A stretch of 64,000 nt of DNA, from NCBI RefSeq assembly GCF_016908465.1, contig NZ_JAFBDY010000005.1, positions 62,001-126,000 of the forward strand. The letters are read 5' to 3'. A program made the position numbers and the translations under genes. Source of the DNA: Lysinibacillus composti. GTDB taxonomy: Bacteria > Bacillota > Bacilli > Bacillales_A > Planococcaceae. Below, piece by piece: positions 10,027 to 22,138 of this stretch (position 1 is its first letter; the number at the start of each line of letters is the position of its first letter). A model generated the notes under the pieces. The model saw only the letters and a list, made by a program, of their open reading frames with translations. It did not search any database and had not been told where the DNA came from.

Positions 10027-13000
10027 ACGTACAGATATAGAAACTATTTTAGTAATCGGATCAGGACCAATCGTCATCGGACAAGCAGCAGAATTTGACT
10101 ACGCAGGAACACAAGCATGTCTATCTTTAAAAGAGGAAGGCTACCGAGTAATCTTAATTAACTCTAACCCTGCAACAATCATGACAGACACAGAAATTGC
10201 AGACAAAGTTTATCTTGAACCAATTTCTTTAGAATTCGTTTCTCGTATTCTTCGTAAAGAACGCCCAGATGCCATCCTACCTACATTAGGTGGTCAAACA
10301 GGATTAAACATGGCAATTGAATTAGATAACTCAGGAATTCTAGACGAGTTAGGAATCGAAATCTTAGGTACAAAATTAGATGCAATCAATAAAGCAGAAG
10401 ACCGTGATTTATTCCGTAATTTAATGTATGAACTAGGAGCACCAGTTCCTGAATCTGATATCATCCATAATTTAGACGAAGCAAAAGCTTTTGTACAAAG
10501 AATTGGATACCCAGTAATCGTTCGCCCTGCCTTCACACTAGGTGGTACTGGTGGCGGGATCTGTAACAACGACCAAGAGTTAGAGGAAATCGTAACAAGC
10601 GGTTTAAAATATAGTCCTGTAACACAATGCTTACTTGAGAAATCTATCGCGGGATACAAAGAGATTGAATATGAAGTAATGCGCGACTCAAAAGACAATG
10701 CCATCGTTGTATGTAACATGGAAAACTTCGACCCAGTTGGTATTCATACAGGGGATTCAATCGTAGTAGCACCATCTCAAACACTTTCAGACCGCGAATA
10801 TCAAATGCTACGTAATATCTCATTAGATATTATCCGTGCACTTAAAATTGAAGGTGGATGTAACGTACAATTAGCGCTTGATCCATACAGCTTTAACTAT
10901 TATGTAATCGAAGTTAACCCGCGTGTATCACGTTCATCTGCATTAGCTTCAAAAGCAACTGGTTACCCAATTGCAAAACTTGCAGCCAAAATTGCAGTAG
11001 GACTTACATTAGATGAAATTAAAAACCCAGTAACTGGTTCAACTTATGCAGATTTCGAGCCAGCTCTTGACTACATTGTGGCTAAAATTCCACGTTGGCC
11101 ATTCGATAAATTCGAATCAGCAAAACGAAATTTAGGTACTCAAATGAAAGCGACAGGTGAAGTAATGGCACTTGGACGTACATTTGAGGAGTCAATTTTA
11201 AAAGCGGTACGTTCATTAGAAACTGGTCATATTCATATCGATCTTAAAAATGCAGAAGAAAACTCTGATAACTGGATTGAAAAACGTATCCGTAAAGCAG
11301 GGGACGAGCGTTTATTCTTCATCGGTGAAGCACTTCGTCGTGGTGTAACGGTAGAAAAAATCCATGAATGGTCACAAATTGATTTATGGTTCTTAAACAA
11401 ACTACAAAATATCGTGAATATGGAAACAACACTTGCTGAAAACAAAAATGATACAGATGTATTATATAAAGCAAAACGCATGGGCTTTGCAGATCAAAAA
11501 ATCGCAGAACTTTGGGGGACTAAACCTGAAGAAATTTACGCACTACGTAAAGAACAAGGTATCGTGCCAGTTTATAAAATGGTTGATACTTGTGCTGCAG
11601 AATTCGAATCTGAAACACCATACTTCTATAGTACGTATGAAGAAGAAAACGAATCAGTTGTAACTGACAAACCATCAGTTGTAGTACTAGGTTCTGGACC
11701 AATTCGAATCGGTCAAGGTGTTGAGTTCGACTATGCAACAGTTCACTCAGTATGGGCGATTCAAGAAGCAGGTTATGAAGCAATTATCATTAACTCAAAC
11801 CCAGAGACAGTTTCAACAGACTTCTCAATTTCAGATAAACTATATTTTGAGCCATTAACAATTGAAGATGTAATGAGCATCATCGATTTAGAAAAACCAG
11901 TTGGCGTAGTAGTTCAGTTTGGAGGCCAAACAGCGATCAACTTAGCTGATAAATTAGCAGCAAACGGTGTGAAAATTCTAGGAACAAGCTTAGAAGATAT
12001 TGACCGTGCAGAAAACCGTGATAAATTCGAACGAGCTTTACATGAGATTGACATTCCACAACCACAAGGTGATACAGCCGTATCAACAGATGAAGCATTA
12101 GAAATCGGACGTAAACTTGGGTTCCCAGTTCTAGTTCGCCCTTCATACGTACTTGGCGGTCGTGCAATGGAAATCGTTTATAACGAAGATGAGTTGAAAC
12201 ATTACATGGAAAATGCTGTAGAAGCATCTCCAGATCATCCAGTACTTGTTGACCGTTACCTAACTGGTCAAGAAATTGAAGTTGATGCAATTTGTGATGG
12301 TGAAAATGTATTAATCCCAGGTATTATGGAACATATTGAACGTGCAGGAGTACACTCTGGTGACTCGATTTCTGTATATCCACCACAAACATTAACGCAA
12401 ACACAAATTGATACAATTGTCGACTATACAACAAGACTTGCAAAAGGGTTAAAGATCGTTGGATTAATGAATATCCAATATGTAATCTCTAATGGTGAAG
12501 TGTACGTAATTGAAGTAAACCCACGTTCTTCTAGAACAGTACCATTCTTAAGTAAAATTACAAACATCCCTATGGCAAACATTGCAACAAAAGCAATTTT
12601 AGGTCAATCTATTGTGGAACAAGGTTATCCAACTGGTCTTGCACAAGAACAAAAAGGCGTATTCGTAAAAGTACCAGTATTCAGCTTTGCAAAACTACGT
12701 CGTGTCGACATTACATTAGGACCTGAAATGAAATCAACTGGTGAAGTAATGGGTAAAGATGCAACACTTGAAAAAGCTTTATACAAAGGCTTAGTTGCTG
12801 CAGGAATGGAAATAAAAACACACGGTACAGTATTATTTACAGTATCAGATAAAGATAAAGAAGAAGCAATTAGCTTAGCAAAACGCTTCTCAACTGTCGG
12901 CTACCGAATTATGGCAACAGAAGGTACAGCAAAAGCCTTTGAACAAGCAGGTATTCGTACAGATGTAGTGGGTAAAATCGGTGCTAAAGGTACAACACTA

Positions 13001-13215
13001 ATCGATACAATCCAAAATGGCGAAGCGCAAGTAGTTGTGAATACACTAACAAAAGGTAAACAACCTGCACGTGATGGATTCCGAATCCGTCGTGAATCAG
13101 TAGAAAATGGCGTGCCATGTTTAACATCACTAGATACGGCTGCCGCACTGATCAGCGTAATTGAATCGATGACATTTACAGCAGAAGAAATGCCAAAAGC
13201 GGAGGTAGTTCATTA

Positions 13216-13216
<1 letters not shown>
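10019..13216 (+). CDS. carB: Carbamoyl phosphate synthase large subunit
   Basis: Uses two ATP to make carbamoyl phosphate from bicarbonate and ammonia. The 1065 aa show the internal duplication of the family: two ATP-grasp halves, each opening with a related GSGPI(V/R)IGQ..EFDYA block (near residues 14 and 561) and ending with EVNPR(V/S)SR. The C-terminal MGS-like domain, which binds allosteric effectors, begins near residue 935. It overlaps carA by eight bases and pyrK by one. Confidence 0.97.
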
Positions 13217-14896
<1,680 letters not shown>

Positions 14897-14897
<1 letters not shown>

Positions 14898-15601
14898 TGA
14901 GTAACAAGCCAATCATTGCCCTAGACTTTCCAGGTGAAAAAGAAGTATTTACTTTTTTGAATCATTTCGATGAACCACTATTCGTAAAAATCGGGATGGA
15001 GCTTTATTATCAAGAAGGCCCGACAATCATCGAAAAAGTGAAAGAGGCGGGTCACGAAATTTTCTTAGACTTAAAGTTGCATGATATTCCAAACACAGTA
15101 AAGTCTGCAATGAAACGCCTAGCAGGTTTAGGTGTTGACTTAGTAAACGTTCATGCAGCTGGTGGACGAGCAATGATGGAAGGGGCACTTGAAGGTCTTG
15201 AGGCAGGTACACCAGCAGGTAAAACGCGCCCTTCATTAATTGCAGTCACACAACTTACATCAACAACAGAAGAACAAATGCAATTAGAACAAAAAATTAA
15301 TTTATCACTATTAGGATCAGTCTTACATTACGCAGAACTTACGAAACACGCAGGATTAGATGGTGTTGTCTGCTCAGTACATGAAGCAGCAGCCATTCGT
15401 GATTTATGTGGTGAGTCTTTCTTACGTGTGACACCAGGGATTCGTTTAGCTGGTGGGGAAGCGCACGATCAAAAACGGATTGCAACGCCAGATGGTGCCA
15501 AAAAAGATGGCTCTTCATTAATTGTCGTAGGAAGAGCGATTACAGGTGCGCAAGATCCAGTTTCAGCATATCGAAATGTTAGCAAATTATGGGGGGAATA
15601 A
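14897..15601 (+). CDS. pyrF: Orotidine 5'-phosphate decarboxylase
   Basis: Last step to UMP. The 234 aa form a TIM barrel. The catalytic array DLKLHD (D58, K60, D63) is intact, and the phosphate loop VVGRAIT lies near the C-terminus. The start overlaps the pyrD stop (TAATG) and the end lies four bases before pyrE. Confidence 0.97.
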
Positions 15602-15605
15602 CATC

Positions 15606-16235
15606 ATGACATTACAAAAAGAAATCGCAAAAGCAATGTTACAAGTTGGAGCGGTTGAATTAAATCCTACTGACTTATTCACTTGGGCGTCAGGAATAAA
15701 ATCACCAATTTACTGTGATACTCGCTTGACTATTTCAGATCCAATCATTCGTAAACAACTTGCAAATGGGTTAGCTCAAAACATAAAAGAATTCTTCCCT
15801 GATACAGAAGTAGTAGCTGGAACAGCAACTGCTGGAATCCCACATGCAGCTTGGGTAGCTGATCTTTTAGAATTACCAATGGTTTATGTACGCTCAAAAG
15901 CAAAAGAACACGGCCGTGGTAATCAAATCGAAGGTAAAATTAGCACTGGCCAAAAAGTAGTTGTTGTGGAGGACATCGTTTCAACAGGTGGCTCATCAAT
16001 CACTGCAGTTGAAGCATTACGTGCTGCAGGCTGTGAAGTAGTAGGTGTCGTTTGCGTTTATACATATAACCTACCACGCGCAGAACAAGCATTTGATGAT
16101 GCTGGAGTTAAATATGTAAGCTTAACAAACTTTGATTACTTAATTGAAGCAGCAACAGAAACAGGCGCAATCACAGAAGAAAACATTCCGTTCCTGAAGG
16201 ACTGGCATGCGAAGCTTAAGGCTGGGGAATTGTAA
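15606..16235 (+). CDS. pyrE: Orotate phosphoribosyltransferase
   Basis: Joins orotate and PRPP to form OMP. The 209 aa start at the ATG at 15606, nine bases after GGGGGG. An in-frame ATG 60 bases upstream lies inside pyrF and lacks a ribosome site. The PRPP loop VVVVEDIVSTGGS spans residues 118-130, and the catalytic loop KAKEHGRGN is present. It is the last gene of the operon. Confidence 0.97.
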   Translation: MTLQKEIAKAMLQVGAVELNPTDLFTWASGIKSPIYCDTRLTISDPIIRKQLANGLAQNIKEFFPDTEVVAGTATAGIPHAAWVADLLELPMVYVRSKAKEHGRGNQIEGKISTGQKVVVVEDIVSTGGSSITAVEALRAAGCEVVGVVCVYTYNLPRAEQAFDDAGVKYVSLTNFDYLIEAATETGAITEENIPFLKDWHAKLKAGEL

Positions 16236-16252
16236 GTCACTAGGAAATTAAT

Positions 16253-16490
16253 ATAACGTTGTAGTCACTCTATCCCAATTTAGAGCTGTGGCGAAAGCGG
16301 AGCGTCAGCCACACCGCGAAGTTGAATGCGGAGAGTTAAAATAATCACAAGAAGATGAAAAACCGTGAGAGCTACGACAAGAGGAGCGCGTAGGAACACT
16401 GTGAATCTTATAGTGGGGAAACTTTAAATCCTGAGAACATAAATTAGGGAGGCATGGTAGTTACTTCTTTCGAGAAGGAGCTACAACGAG
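16253..16490 (+). ncRNA. Candidate structured RNA or decayed mobile-element end: five consecutive hairpins
   Basis: Between pyrE and its terminator lies a stretch richer in G and C than its surroundings and without a coding frame. Hairpins seen in order: TGTGGC/GCCACA (16287-16313), CCGC/GCGG (16314-16331), CTACG/CGTAG (16372-16393), CACT/AGTG (16397-16415), and GTAGTTACTTCT/AGAAGGAGCTAC with a TTCG loop (16457-16484). I do not recognise a known family. The layout resembles the 3' ends of IS200/IS605-type tnpB elements, whose right ends carry structured RNA, but no tnpB frame is present. It could also be a structured 3' UTR of the pyr mRNA. The strand is assumed from pyr transcription. Confidence 0.4.
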
Positions 16491-16505
16491 AAATCTCTTA
16501 GAATT

Positions 16506-16542
16506 AAAAGCTATGGAATTACTTAATTCCATAGCTTTTTTA
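16506..16542 (+). terminator. Strong rho-independent terminator of the pyr operon
   Basis: Fourteen-base perfect stem AAAGCTATGGAATT / AATTCCATAGCTTT with an ACTT loop and six T. Confidence 0.9.
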
Positions 16543-16544
16543 AT

Positions 16545-16760
16545 GTGAACAAAGACAAATTTTGTGGTTTAAAGAGGGGGGAACATTGTAGATTGCATCA
16601 TGGAGGTTTCATAGACTTGATGAAGCGGATTGCGGATGAGTTTACAAAGAGTTTTCCTCTTCATAAGCCCGCTGACGAAGATTTGTTATTCATATACCTA
16701 ATGCTAATGAAGTTCATTTCTCATGAGTATTCTTTACGGAACTTGAACACCAATGCCTGA
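16545..16760 (+). CDS. Doubtful small ORF, unknown
   Basis: A 71-codon frame opening at a GTG. A shorter version would start at the ATG at 16620, 13 bases after GGAGG, giving 46 aa beginning MKRIADEFTK. I recognise no family, no membrane segment and no metal motif. It sits just after the pyr terminator and just before a two-way terminator, with no clear promoter. It may be a real small gene, a remnant, or chance. Confidence 0.25.
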   Translation: MNKDKFCGLKRGEHCRLHHGGFIDLMKRIADEFTKSFPLHKPADEDLLFIYLMLMKFISHEYSLRNLNTNA

Positions 16761-16763
16761 ATA

Positions 16764-16812
16764 AAGAAGACCCTAAAGAGTATAATTACACTCTTCAAGG
16801 TCTTCATCCTAA
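16764..16812. terminator. Two-way terminator between the small ORF and the S8 protease gene
   Basis: Inverted repeat GAAGACCCTAAAGAG / CTCTTCAAGGTCTTC around a ten-base loop, with A/T-rich runs on both sides so that it can serve both strands. The right arm GGTCTTCATCC is identical to the left arm of the palindrome array at 36950-37376. Confidence 0.6.
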
Positions 16813-16861
16813 AAAAATATAAATCAACTCTGGATTGGGAGAGTAAGAAAACGCTAGTGAA

Positions 16862-19800
16862 TTATTTACTGTTATTTTTCACAGGTCCATTACCATTGCC
16901 GTTACCATTGCTGCTGCCTTTCCCATTGCCATTCCCATTACCACTGCCATTGCCATTGCCATTGTTTGGTTTTGAAGTTTTTAGAATATATTCTGACTGA
17001 TTCATTGCGGCGTCTATTAATCGAACATTTACTACATCTTTTTTCGTCAATGAATTTGGTAAAGTAAAGGAAACCGTCTCTTTACTAAGTTGATCCGATA
17101 CAGCTACGTTATTTACATACACTTGCCAATATTCAATACCAGTACCTACATCACCATCGTCAATATTCGAAAGTAAAATTGTTTTATTATCATTTAATTC
17201 AACAGTAGCCTTTGGTGCAGTTGTATCCACTTTGACAGGGAAGCGAATGGATTGCCAATCTGCTCCTGCATAATCGATTACACCACTTACTTGGAGGAAG
17301 TAATCTCCATCTTTTGCTACTTTGTTATTTACTCTTCCATCCCAGCCGTTTTCAGGAATAAATGTGTATGGAGTTGCTAAACTATAATTCTTTGCTACAT
17401 TATTCGTATTTCTAACTGTTTGTATCACTTCACCTTTAGAATCTAACACTTCAACTTTTAACTCTTTTGCATTTCGGAATAAGGAGAATACAGGTATTGC
17501 GTAATCCCGTACACCATCATTATTTGGCGAGAATCCAAAGCGAGTTGAGTCAAAGGTACCCCCACCCGTAATAAAGTTCCCTTGTTCGTCAGCTAAGGCA
17601 GTATATCCCCAAAATGTTTTTGGCTCCCATGCGAAGTAATCGAAAATTGGAGCACGATCCCATTCCCCGTTAAAGCCGAAAAACGGTACGCTTAACGGAA
17701 CATTTCCTGTGATGTCTTCATTCGGATCAGTTAATGTGACATAACCATCAACGAAGAAACCATTCGGGTAAAAAGCTGTAAGCTGTTCAGCAATGCTAGA
17801 CAAATCAACAGATACAGGAATGTTTACTGTTCCGTTTGCTGGAATTGTGATTTTTTCTGGTGAATTAATCGCAATATCTTCTTTTGTTAAGACAATTTGA
17901 CCATAAAGATTAGGTGCATTCACAAAAATACCATTCTGTGCATTAAGTGGTGTATCTACCTGAATCTGTGTATTAACCACGAATGTTTTTTCTTCATTTG
18001 AAAAGTTCTTCGCTACTAACGTAAAGGTAAATTGATTGTTTGCTATTTCTTTTAAAGCAACCTTCGCTTCATTTGTTTCTTTATTTGTAACGATAACATC
18101 TGTAACAAGTGCATTTGCTAATTGCATTAATCCCGCGCCTTGACGACGTGGAGAAACATATTGACCTTGCTGAAACTCAATTGGTGAAGCTGTATTCATT
18201 AATAGATTTTTCGTAAGTAAAACAGCTTCAGCACCGCTCACATTAAATTCTTCACTTATTCTTTGTAAAATCAATGTACTGCCGCCAGCCACATGAGGAG
18301 CAGCCATGGAAGTCCCACTCATAATGCCGTATTGATTATTATTTAATGTAGAGAAAATGTTACCTCCTGGTGCTGTGATTTCAGGTTTGAAATCTAGATT
18401 TGGTGTTGGACCCCATGAAGTAAAAGCACTCATTTTCCCTGCTGTTAAGCTAGGTGTATGTAAGATTGCACCATCAAATGAAATTGTGACAGGTTTCTGT
18501 TCTTTAAGAGCTGCTTTTATTGCTAAACCATCTGATTGAAGAATGGCCATATATGGGATTTTGATTGCAGGATCCGAAAGCATATTAATAATTCCAGGTG
18601 TATTATTATAAATAATGACACCAATTGCTCCTGCTGCTTGTGCATTTAGCGCGATTTCCACTAATGAAACTTTACCCCGAGAGGCTAAAGCAATTTTACC
18701 ATTGAAGTCTTTACCACTAAACTCATCAATTGCCCCATATTCCGCATCTAATACTTCCACTTCCCCAGAATAAAGGTCCATTGGATTTGCTTCATTTGCT
18801 AATAAATAAAGTGCCTCTCCAGAAGGTACATCATCAATATGAATAGAAAAACCGTAAGATGTCACCGTACTATTTTCAAATGATGCAACACCCATCGAAT
18901 TTTTTGATACGTTAGGTGTACCTGTTACTCCGTAGTCTTGATTTTCTGCATATGGATAACGATAGCCTGAGCCATACATGTCTGAATTACCTGAAGATGT
19001 GACAACCATTACACCATCATCTATCGCTCTTTGGACTGCAAGTTGCTCTGGACTGTTGTCATCTACAAAACCTGCAGGAGTACCTAGAGACATATTAATG
19101 ACATCTGCATCAAGTTTAATGGCGTCGTCGATTGCTTTTACATAAACGTCACTATAGGAAGAAGTGTTAGTCAGATCATTTCCGAAAACTTTTAAGGCTA
19201 ATAGCTGTGCCTCTGGAGCAACCCCTTTAATGCCTCCGTTTTCTTCAGCACCGTTTGCTGCAACAATTCCACTAACGTGCATCCCATGCATAGTACCTGA
19301 ATCTATTACATCATAATTCCCATCCATATAGTTGTACCCAAAAGGAATTTTAGCAGTAAAATATTGTCCATTTTGGATTGTTCCATTCGTTAAAAGTTCA
19401 TTTACTTCTGTGTTCGTTAATTTAGCAGGCGTCTCATCTGATAAAATCATATCTTGATGAGTCGGGTCAATCCCCGTATCAATAACTGCTACGACCATTC
19501 CTTCACCGCGGAAATTATATTCATTCCATGCGCGTTGTGATTGTACTAGCTCTTTAGAATACTTCATGTCTGGTTTTACTTCTGGGCGTTCGTATTCAGT
19601 AGATTCATAGATTGTTTTAACACCGGAAGTAGCAGCAATTTTTGCAACCTCTTCTGTTGCAACTTCAGCTGAAAATCCATTAAAAATCGTCGTAAAGTTT
19701 TCTAAATAATGAATAGAAGGGGACGAAGATTTAATGGAAGCCTGAACATTTTTCTGTTCGACAATAACAGATGCTTCTAGTTTTTTTCTTTCCGAGGGAT

Positions 19801-20059
19801 GCATCTTTTTATATTTGACACCTTTTTTCTTTGCTTGTTCAACTGTTGTCGGCCCTTGTAATTCAACAACTATTCGAACCTTTTTCTTTGGATTTTTGTA
19901 TTTGTCCAATTTTTCTGAAACTCTTATTTTTGATTGTTCACCTTGAACTGTAGTGATTTCATCGCTATTAGTGGGTGAAAAGTTCTGCCCTAAAGCAGTC
20001 GTGCTAAATGATAAGACAAATATGAGCGTTAAGAGCATAATATACCTTAATTTACGCAT
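16862..20059 (-). CDS. Secreted subtilisin-like serine protease (S8), multidomain
   Basis: Extracellular peptidase of 1065 aa. A signal peptide covers residues 1-24 (MRKLRYIMLL.., ending TALGQ). An I9-type propeptide spans about 60-160, followed by the S8 domain with D194 (AVIDTG), H258 (MHGMHVSG), N358 (SSGN) and S584 (SGTSMAAP). A protease-associated insert lies at about 400-520. Beyond the catalytic domain are beta-rich domains resembling Fn3/FlgD-type folds (about 640-1030) and a Gly/Asn tail (NGNGNGSG type). There is no LPXTG or SLH motif, so it is likely released. The architecture resembles Vpr and C5a-peptidase-like enzymes. The ATG follows GAAGGAGG. In B. subtilis this spot between pyrE and rqcH holds sulfate assimilation genes, so this is an accessory insertion. 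Substrate unknown. Confidence 0.9.
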   Translation of the reverse strand: MRKLRYIMLLTLIFVLSFSTTALGQNFSPTNSDEITTVQGEQSKIRVSEKLDKYKNPKKKVRIVVELQGPTTVEQAKKKGVKYKKMHPSERKKLEASVIVEQKNVQASIKSSSPSIHYLENFTTIFNGFSAEVATEEVAKIAATSGVKTIYESTEYERPEVKPDMKYSKELVQSQRAWNEYNFRGEGMVVAVIDTGIDPTHQDMILSDETPAKLTNTEVNELLTNGTIQNGQYFTAKIPFGYNYMDGNYDVIDSGTMHGMHVSGIVAANGAEENGGIKGVAPEAQLLALKVFGNDLTNTSSYSDVYVKAIDDAIKLDADVINMSLGTPAGFVDDNSPEQLAVQRAIDDGVMVVTSSGNSDMYGSGYRYPYAENQDYGVTGTPNVSKNSMGVASFENSTVTSYGFSIHIDDVPSGEALYLLANEANPMDLYSGEVEVLDAEYGAIDEFSGKDFNGKIALASRGKVSLVEIALNAQAAGAIGVIIYNNTPGIINMLSDPAIKIPYMAILQSDGLAIKAALKEQKPVTISFDGAILHTPSLTAGKMSAFTSWGPTPNLDFKPEITAPGGNIFSTLNNNQYGIMSGTSMAAPHVAGGSTLILQRISEEFNVSGAEAVLLTKNLLMNTASPIEFQQGQYVSPRRQGAGLMQLANALVTDVIVTNKETNEAKVALKEIANNQFTFTLVAKNFSNEEKTFVVNTQIQVDTPLNAQNGIFVNAPNLYGQIVLTKEDIAINSPEKITIPANGTVNIPVSVDLSSIAEQLTAFYPNGFFVDGYVTLTDPNEDITGNVPLSVPFFGFNGEWDRAPIFDYFAWEPKTFWGYTALADEQGNFITGGGTFDSTRFGFSPNNDGVRDYAIPVFSLFRNAKELKVEVLDSKGEVIQTVRNTNNVAKNYSLATPYTFIPENGWDGRVNNKVAKDGDYFLQVSGVIDYAGADWQSIRFPVKVDTTAPKATVELNDNKTILLSNIDDGDVGTGIEYWQVYVNNVAVSDQLSKETVSFTLPNSLTKKDVVNVRLIDAAMNQSEYILKTSKPNNGNGNGSGNGNGNGKGSSNGNGNGNGPVKNNSK

Positions 20060-20276
20060 ATGAATCCTCCTTCTTTAAACAAATTCTAATTATTATGTAA
20101 TTGAAATTATTGATAAAAAAGTACTATATAAATAGAATTTATAAATCATTCCTCCTATTAATTGGATATGTTAATATATTACCATTTTGGGATAATAATA
20201 GATTCATTTAATTCGTAAATGTTTTGATAATTTTTTACGAGGAGTAAGAAAAGGGGAGGGAGCGATCATAGAAAAA

Positions 20277-20312
20277 AAGTGTAGATTTCGTCAATAGTGA
20301 CTAATCTACACT
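20277..20312 (-). terminator. Rho-independent terminator of rqcH
   Basis: Perfect 12-base stem AAAGTGTAGATT / AATCTACACTTT, followed on the minus strand by a T-run. The remaining bases 20060-20276 are A/T-rich leader of the protease gene. I see no clear promoter consensus there. Confidence 0.85.
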
Positions 20313-20333
20313 TTGAATAGAAGTTATAAATGG

Positions 20334-22028
20334 TTAAGATGCACCTTTTTTAAGTTTTAATATCAGTTCTTCATCAGGGGTTACGTAAAGGGTTTTTTGT
20401 TCGAAGTAAATAACGAAACCTGGTTTTGATCCATTTGGCTTTTTCACTTGCCTAATTTCCGTATAATCAACGGGAACGGAAGAAGAATCTCGCGCTTTAC
20501 TGAAGTAGGCACTTAATGTAGCTGCTTCGAAAAGCGTTGTTTCATCAGGATCATCCGAATGAATCACTACATGAGACCCTGGAATGTCCTTTGTATGTAA
20601 CCAAGTATCTGATTTTTTAGCAATTTTGAAAGTTAAATAATCATTTTGCTTATTGTTCTTACCAACAGAAATTAAGATGCCTGTTGAAGAAGTATATTGT
20701 TCAGGTGTTGGTTTTGTTGGCTTTTTCTTACGCTTAGATGCTCGCATACGCAGATAACCTTGTTCTGCTAATTCTTCACGGATTTCTTCAATATCAGCCG
20801 GTGATGCTTGTTGAACTTGGTTAGATAGCATTTCAAAATAGTGAATTTCCTGTTCTGTTTTCTCGATTTGCTCTTTCACCATAACAAGTGCATTTTTGGC
20901 TTTATTATATTTTGTATAGTAGCTTTGTGCATTTTCTACGGGTGTTTTACGTTCGCTAATAGGAATCGTAATTTGTTCACCATCTTCACTGTAATAGTTT
21001 GTAACGGTTACTTCTTTCATTCCTTTTTCGAATAAATATAAATTCGACATTAGTAGTTCACCGTAAAGTTGTAACTTATCTAATTTGGAAGCGCGATCTA
21101 AATCTTTCTGGAGTTTCTTCATTTTTAGATGAAGTTTATTAATTTCATTTTGTAACCAGCGTTCTAAATCACCTGCTTGTTGTTTCACACGGTCACGTTC
21201 TGCCTTAGCAAAAAATGTTCGATCAAGTAAGTTGCTTAAGTCTTTGAATGCAGTTTCGTGACCTGTTAAATGCGTAATTTTAGTAGGTGAAAAGTAACTC
21301 TTACCATCTACTTCTATATAAGTTGGGTGGCTACTTGAGACGATTTCCTGAACAAAAGTTCTGAATACAGAAATCGGGTCTTGCTCTTTCCCTAAACGAT
21401 GTAAAAGCTCTGTTGCATGCATCGGTGAAAAACCACTAAAATAAGAGACAACTTCTTTAGCCGTTCTTTCCTCTTTAAAAAAGTCGATTATTTCACCATC
21501 TGTAACAGTTGTTGGTTCCTGTTTATTTTGTGCAGGAGGTGCGATATACTCTTGCCCGGGTAACACTGTACGGTAACTATTCACAGATGGTGGCAAGTGC
21601 TTCAAACTATCAATGATACGATTATTTGCTTGATCAATTAAAAGTAGATTACTGTGACGTCCCATGACTTCAATGATCAATTTTCGAACGACAGGATCCC
21701 CAATTTCATTTTTACTTTCAATGATGAATGTAATCATACGTTCAAATCCATCATGTGAAATTTCACTAATAAAACCACCTTCTAAATGCTTCCGTAAAAG
21801 CATACAAAACATAGGTGGTTCTGCAGGATTTTCAATTGCTTGTTCCGTTAAATGAACACGTGCATAGGAAGGATGAATTGAAAATAATAATTTATGATTT
21901 GAACCGTTTGCTCGAATGTGTAATACAACTTCAAGCGCATTTGGTTGGTGAATTTTTGTGATGCGGCCTGTTTTGAGCCCACTAAGCTCATTACACATTG
22001 CCACGGTAAATAATCCATCAAATGCCAT
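20334..22028 (-). CDS. rqcH: RqcH (Rqc2 homologue, NFACT family), ribosome quality control factor
   Basis: Binds stalled 50S-nascent chain complexes and recruits tRNA-Ala to add C-terminal alanine tails. It was formerly annotated as fibronectin-binding protein (YloA in B. subtilis). The 564 aa comprise NFACT-N (from MAFDGLFTVAM), a helix-rich/coiled-coil middle (about 285-420), a basic linker (RASKRKKKPTKP) and NFACT-R with HTKDIPGSHVVI. I chose the ATG at 22028: it has GGGGA ahead of it and matches the family start MxFDG. An in-frame ATG 45 bases upstream has no ribosome site. Confidence 0.92.
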   Translation of the reverse strand: MAFDGLFTVAMCNELSGLKTGRITKIHQPNALEVVLHIRANGSNHKLLFSIHPSYARVHLTEQAIENPAEPPMFCMLLRKHLEGGFISEISHDGFERMITFIIESKNEIGDPVVRKLIIEVMGRHSNLLLIDQANNRIIDSLKHLPPSVNSYRTVLPGQEYIAPPAQNKQEPTTVTDGEIIDFFKEERTAKEVVSYFSGFSPMHATELLHRLGKEQDPISVFRTFVQEIVSSSHPTYIEVDGKSYFSPTKITHLTGHETAFKDLSNLLDRTFFAKAERDRVKQQAGDLERWLQNEINKLHLKMKKLQKDLDRASKLDKLQLYGELLMSNLYLFEKGMKEVTVTNYYSEDGEQITIPISERKTPVENAQSYYTKYNKAKNALVMVKEQIEKTEQEIHYFEMLSNQVQQASPADIEEIREELAEQGYLRMRASKRKKKPTKPTPEQYTSSTGILISVGKNNKQNDYLTFKIAKKSDTWLHTKDIPGSHVVIHSDDPDETTLFEAATLSAYFSKARDSSSVPVDYTEIRQVKKPNGSKPGFVIYFEQKTLYVTPDEELILKLKKGAS

Positions 22029-22138
22029 TGATTTTCCCCACTCTTTCAAAAACTCTTTATTTCGACTAAACATTGTCTAGTTACATCTACTTACATTCAA
22101 GGTCGCAGCTCACAATGAACGTGCTCCTTCGTTTATTG

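Noticed and set aside
20144-20160. Possible 18-codon leader peptide on the minus strand upstream of the S8 protease (ATG after AGGAGG)
   Set aside because: The ATG is only one base from the GGAGG, too close for normal initiation, and no attenuator structure follows.
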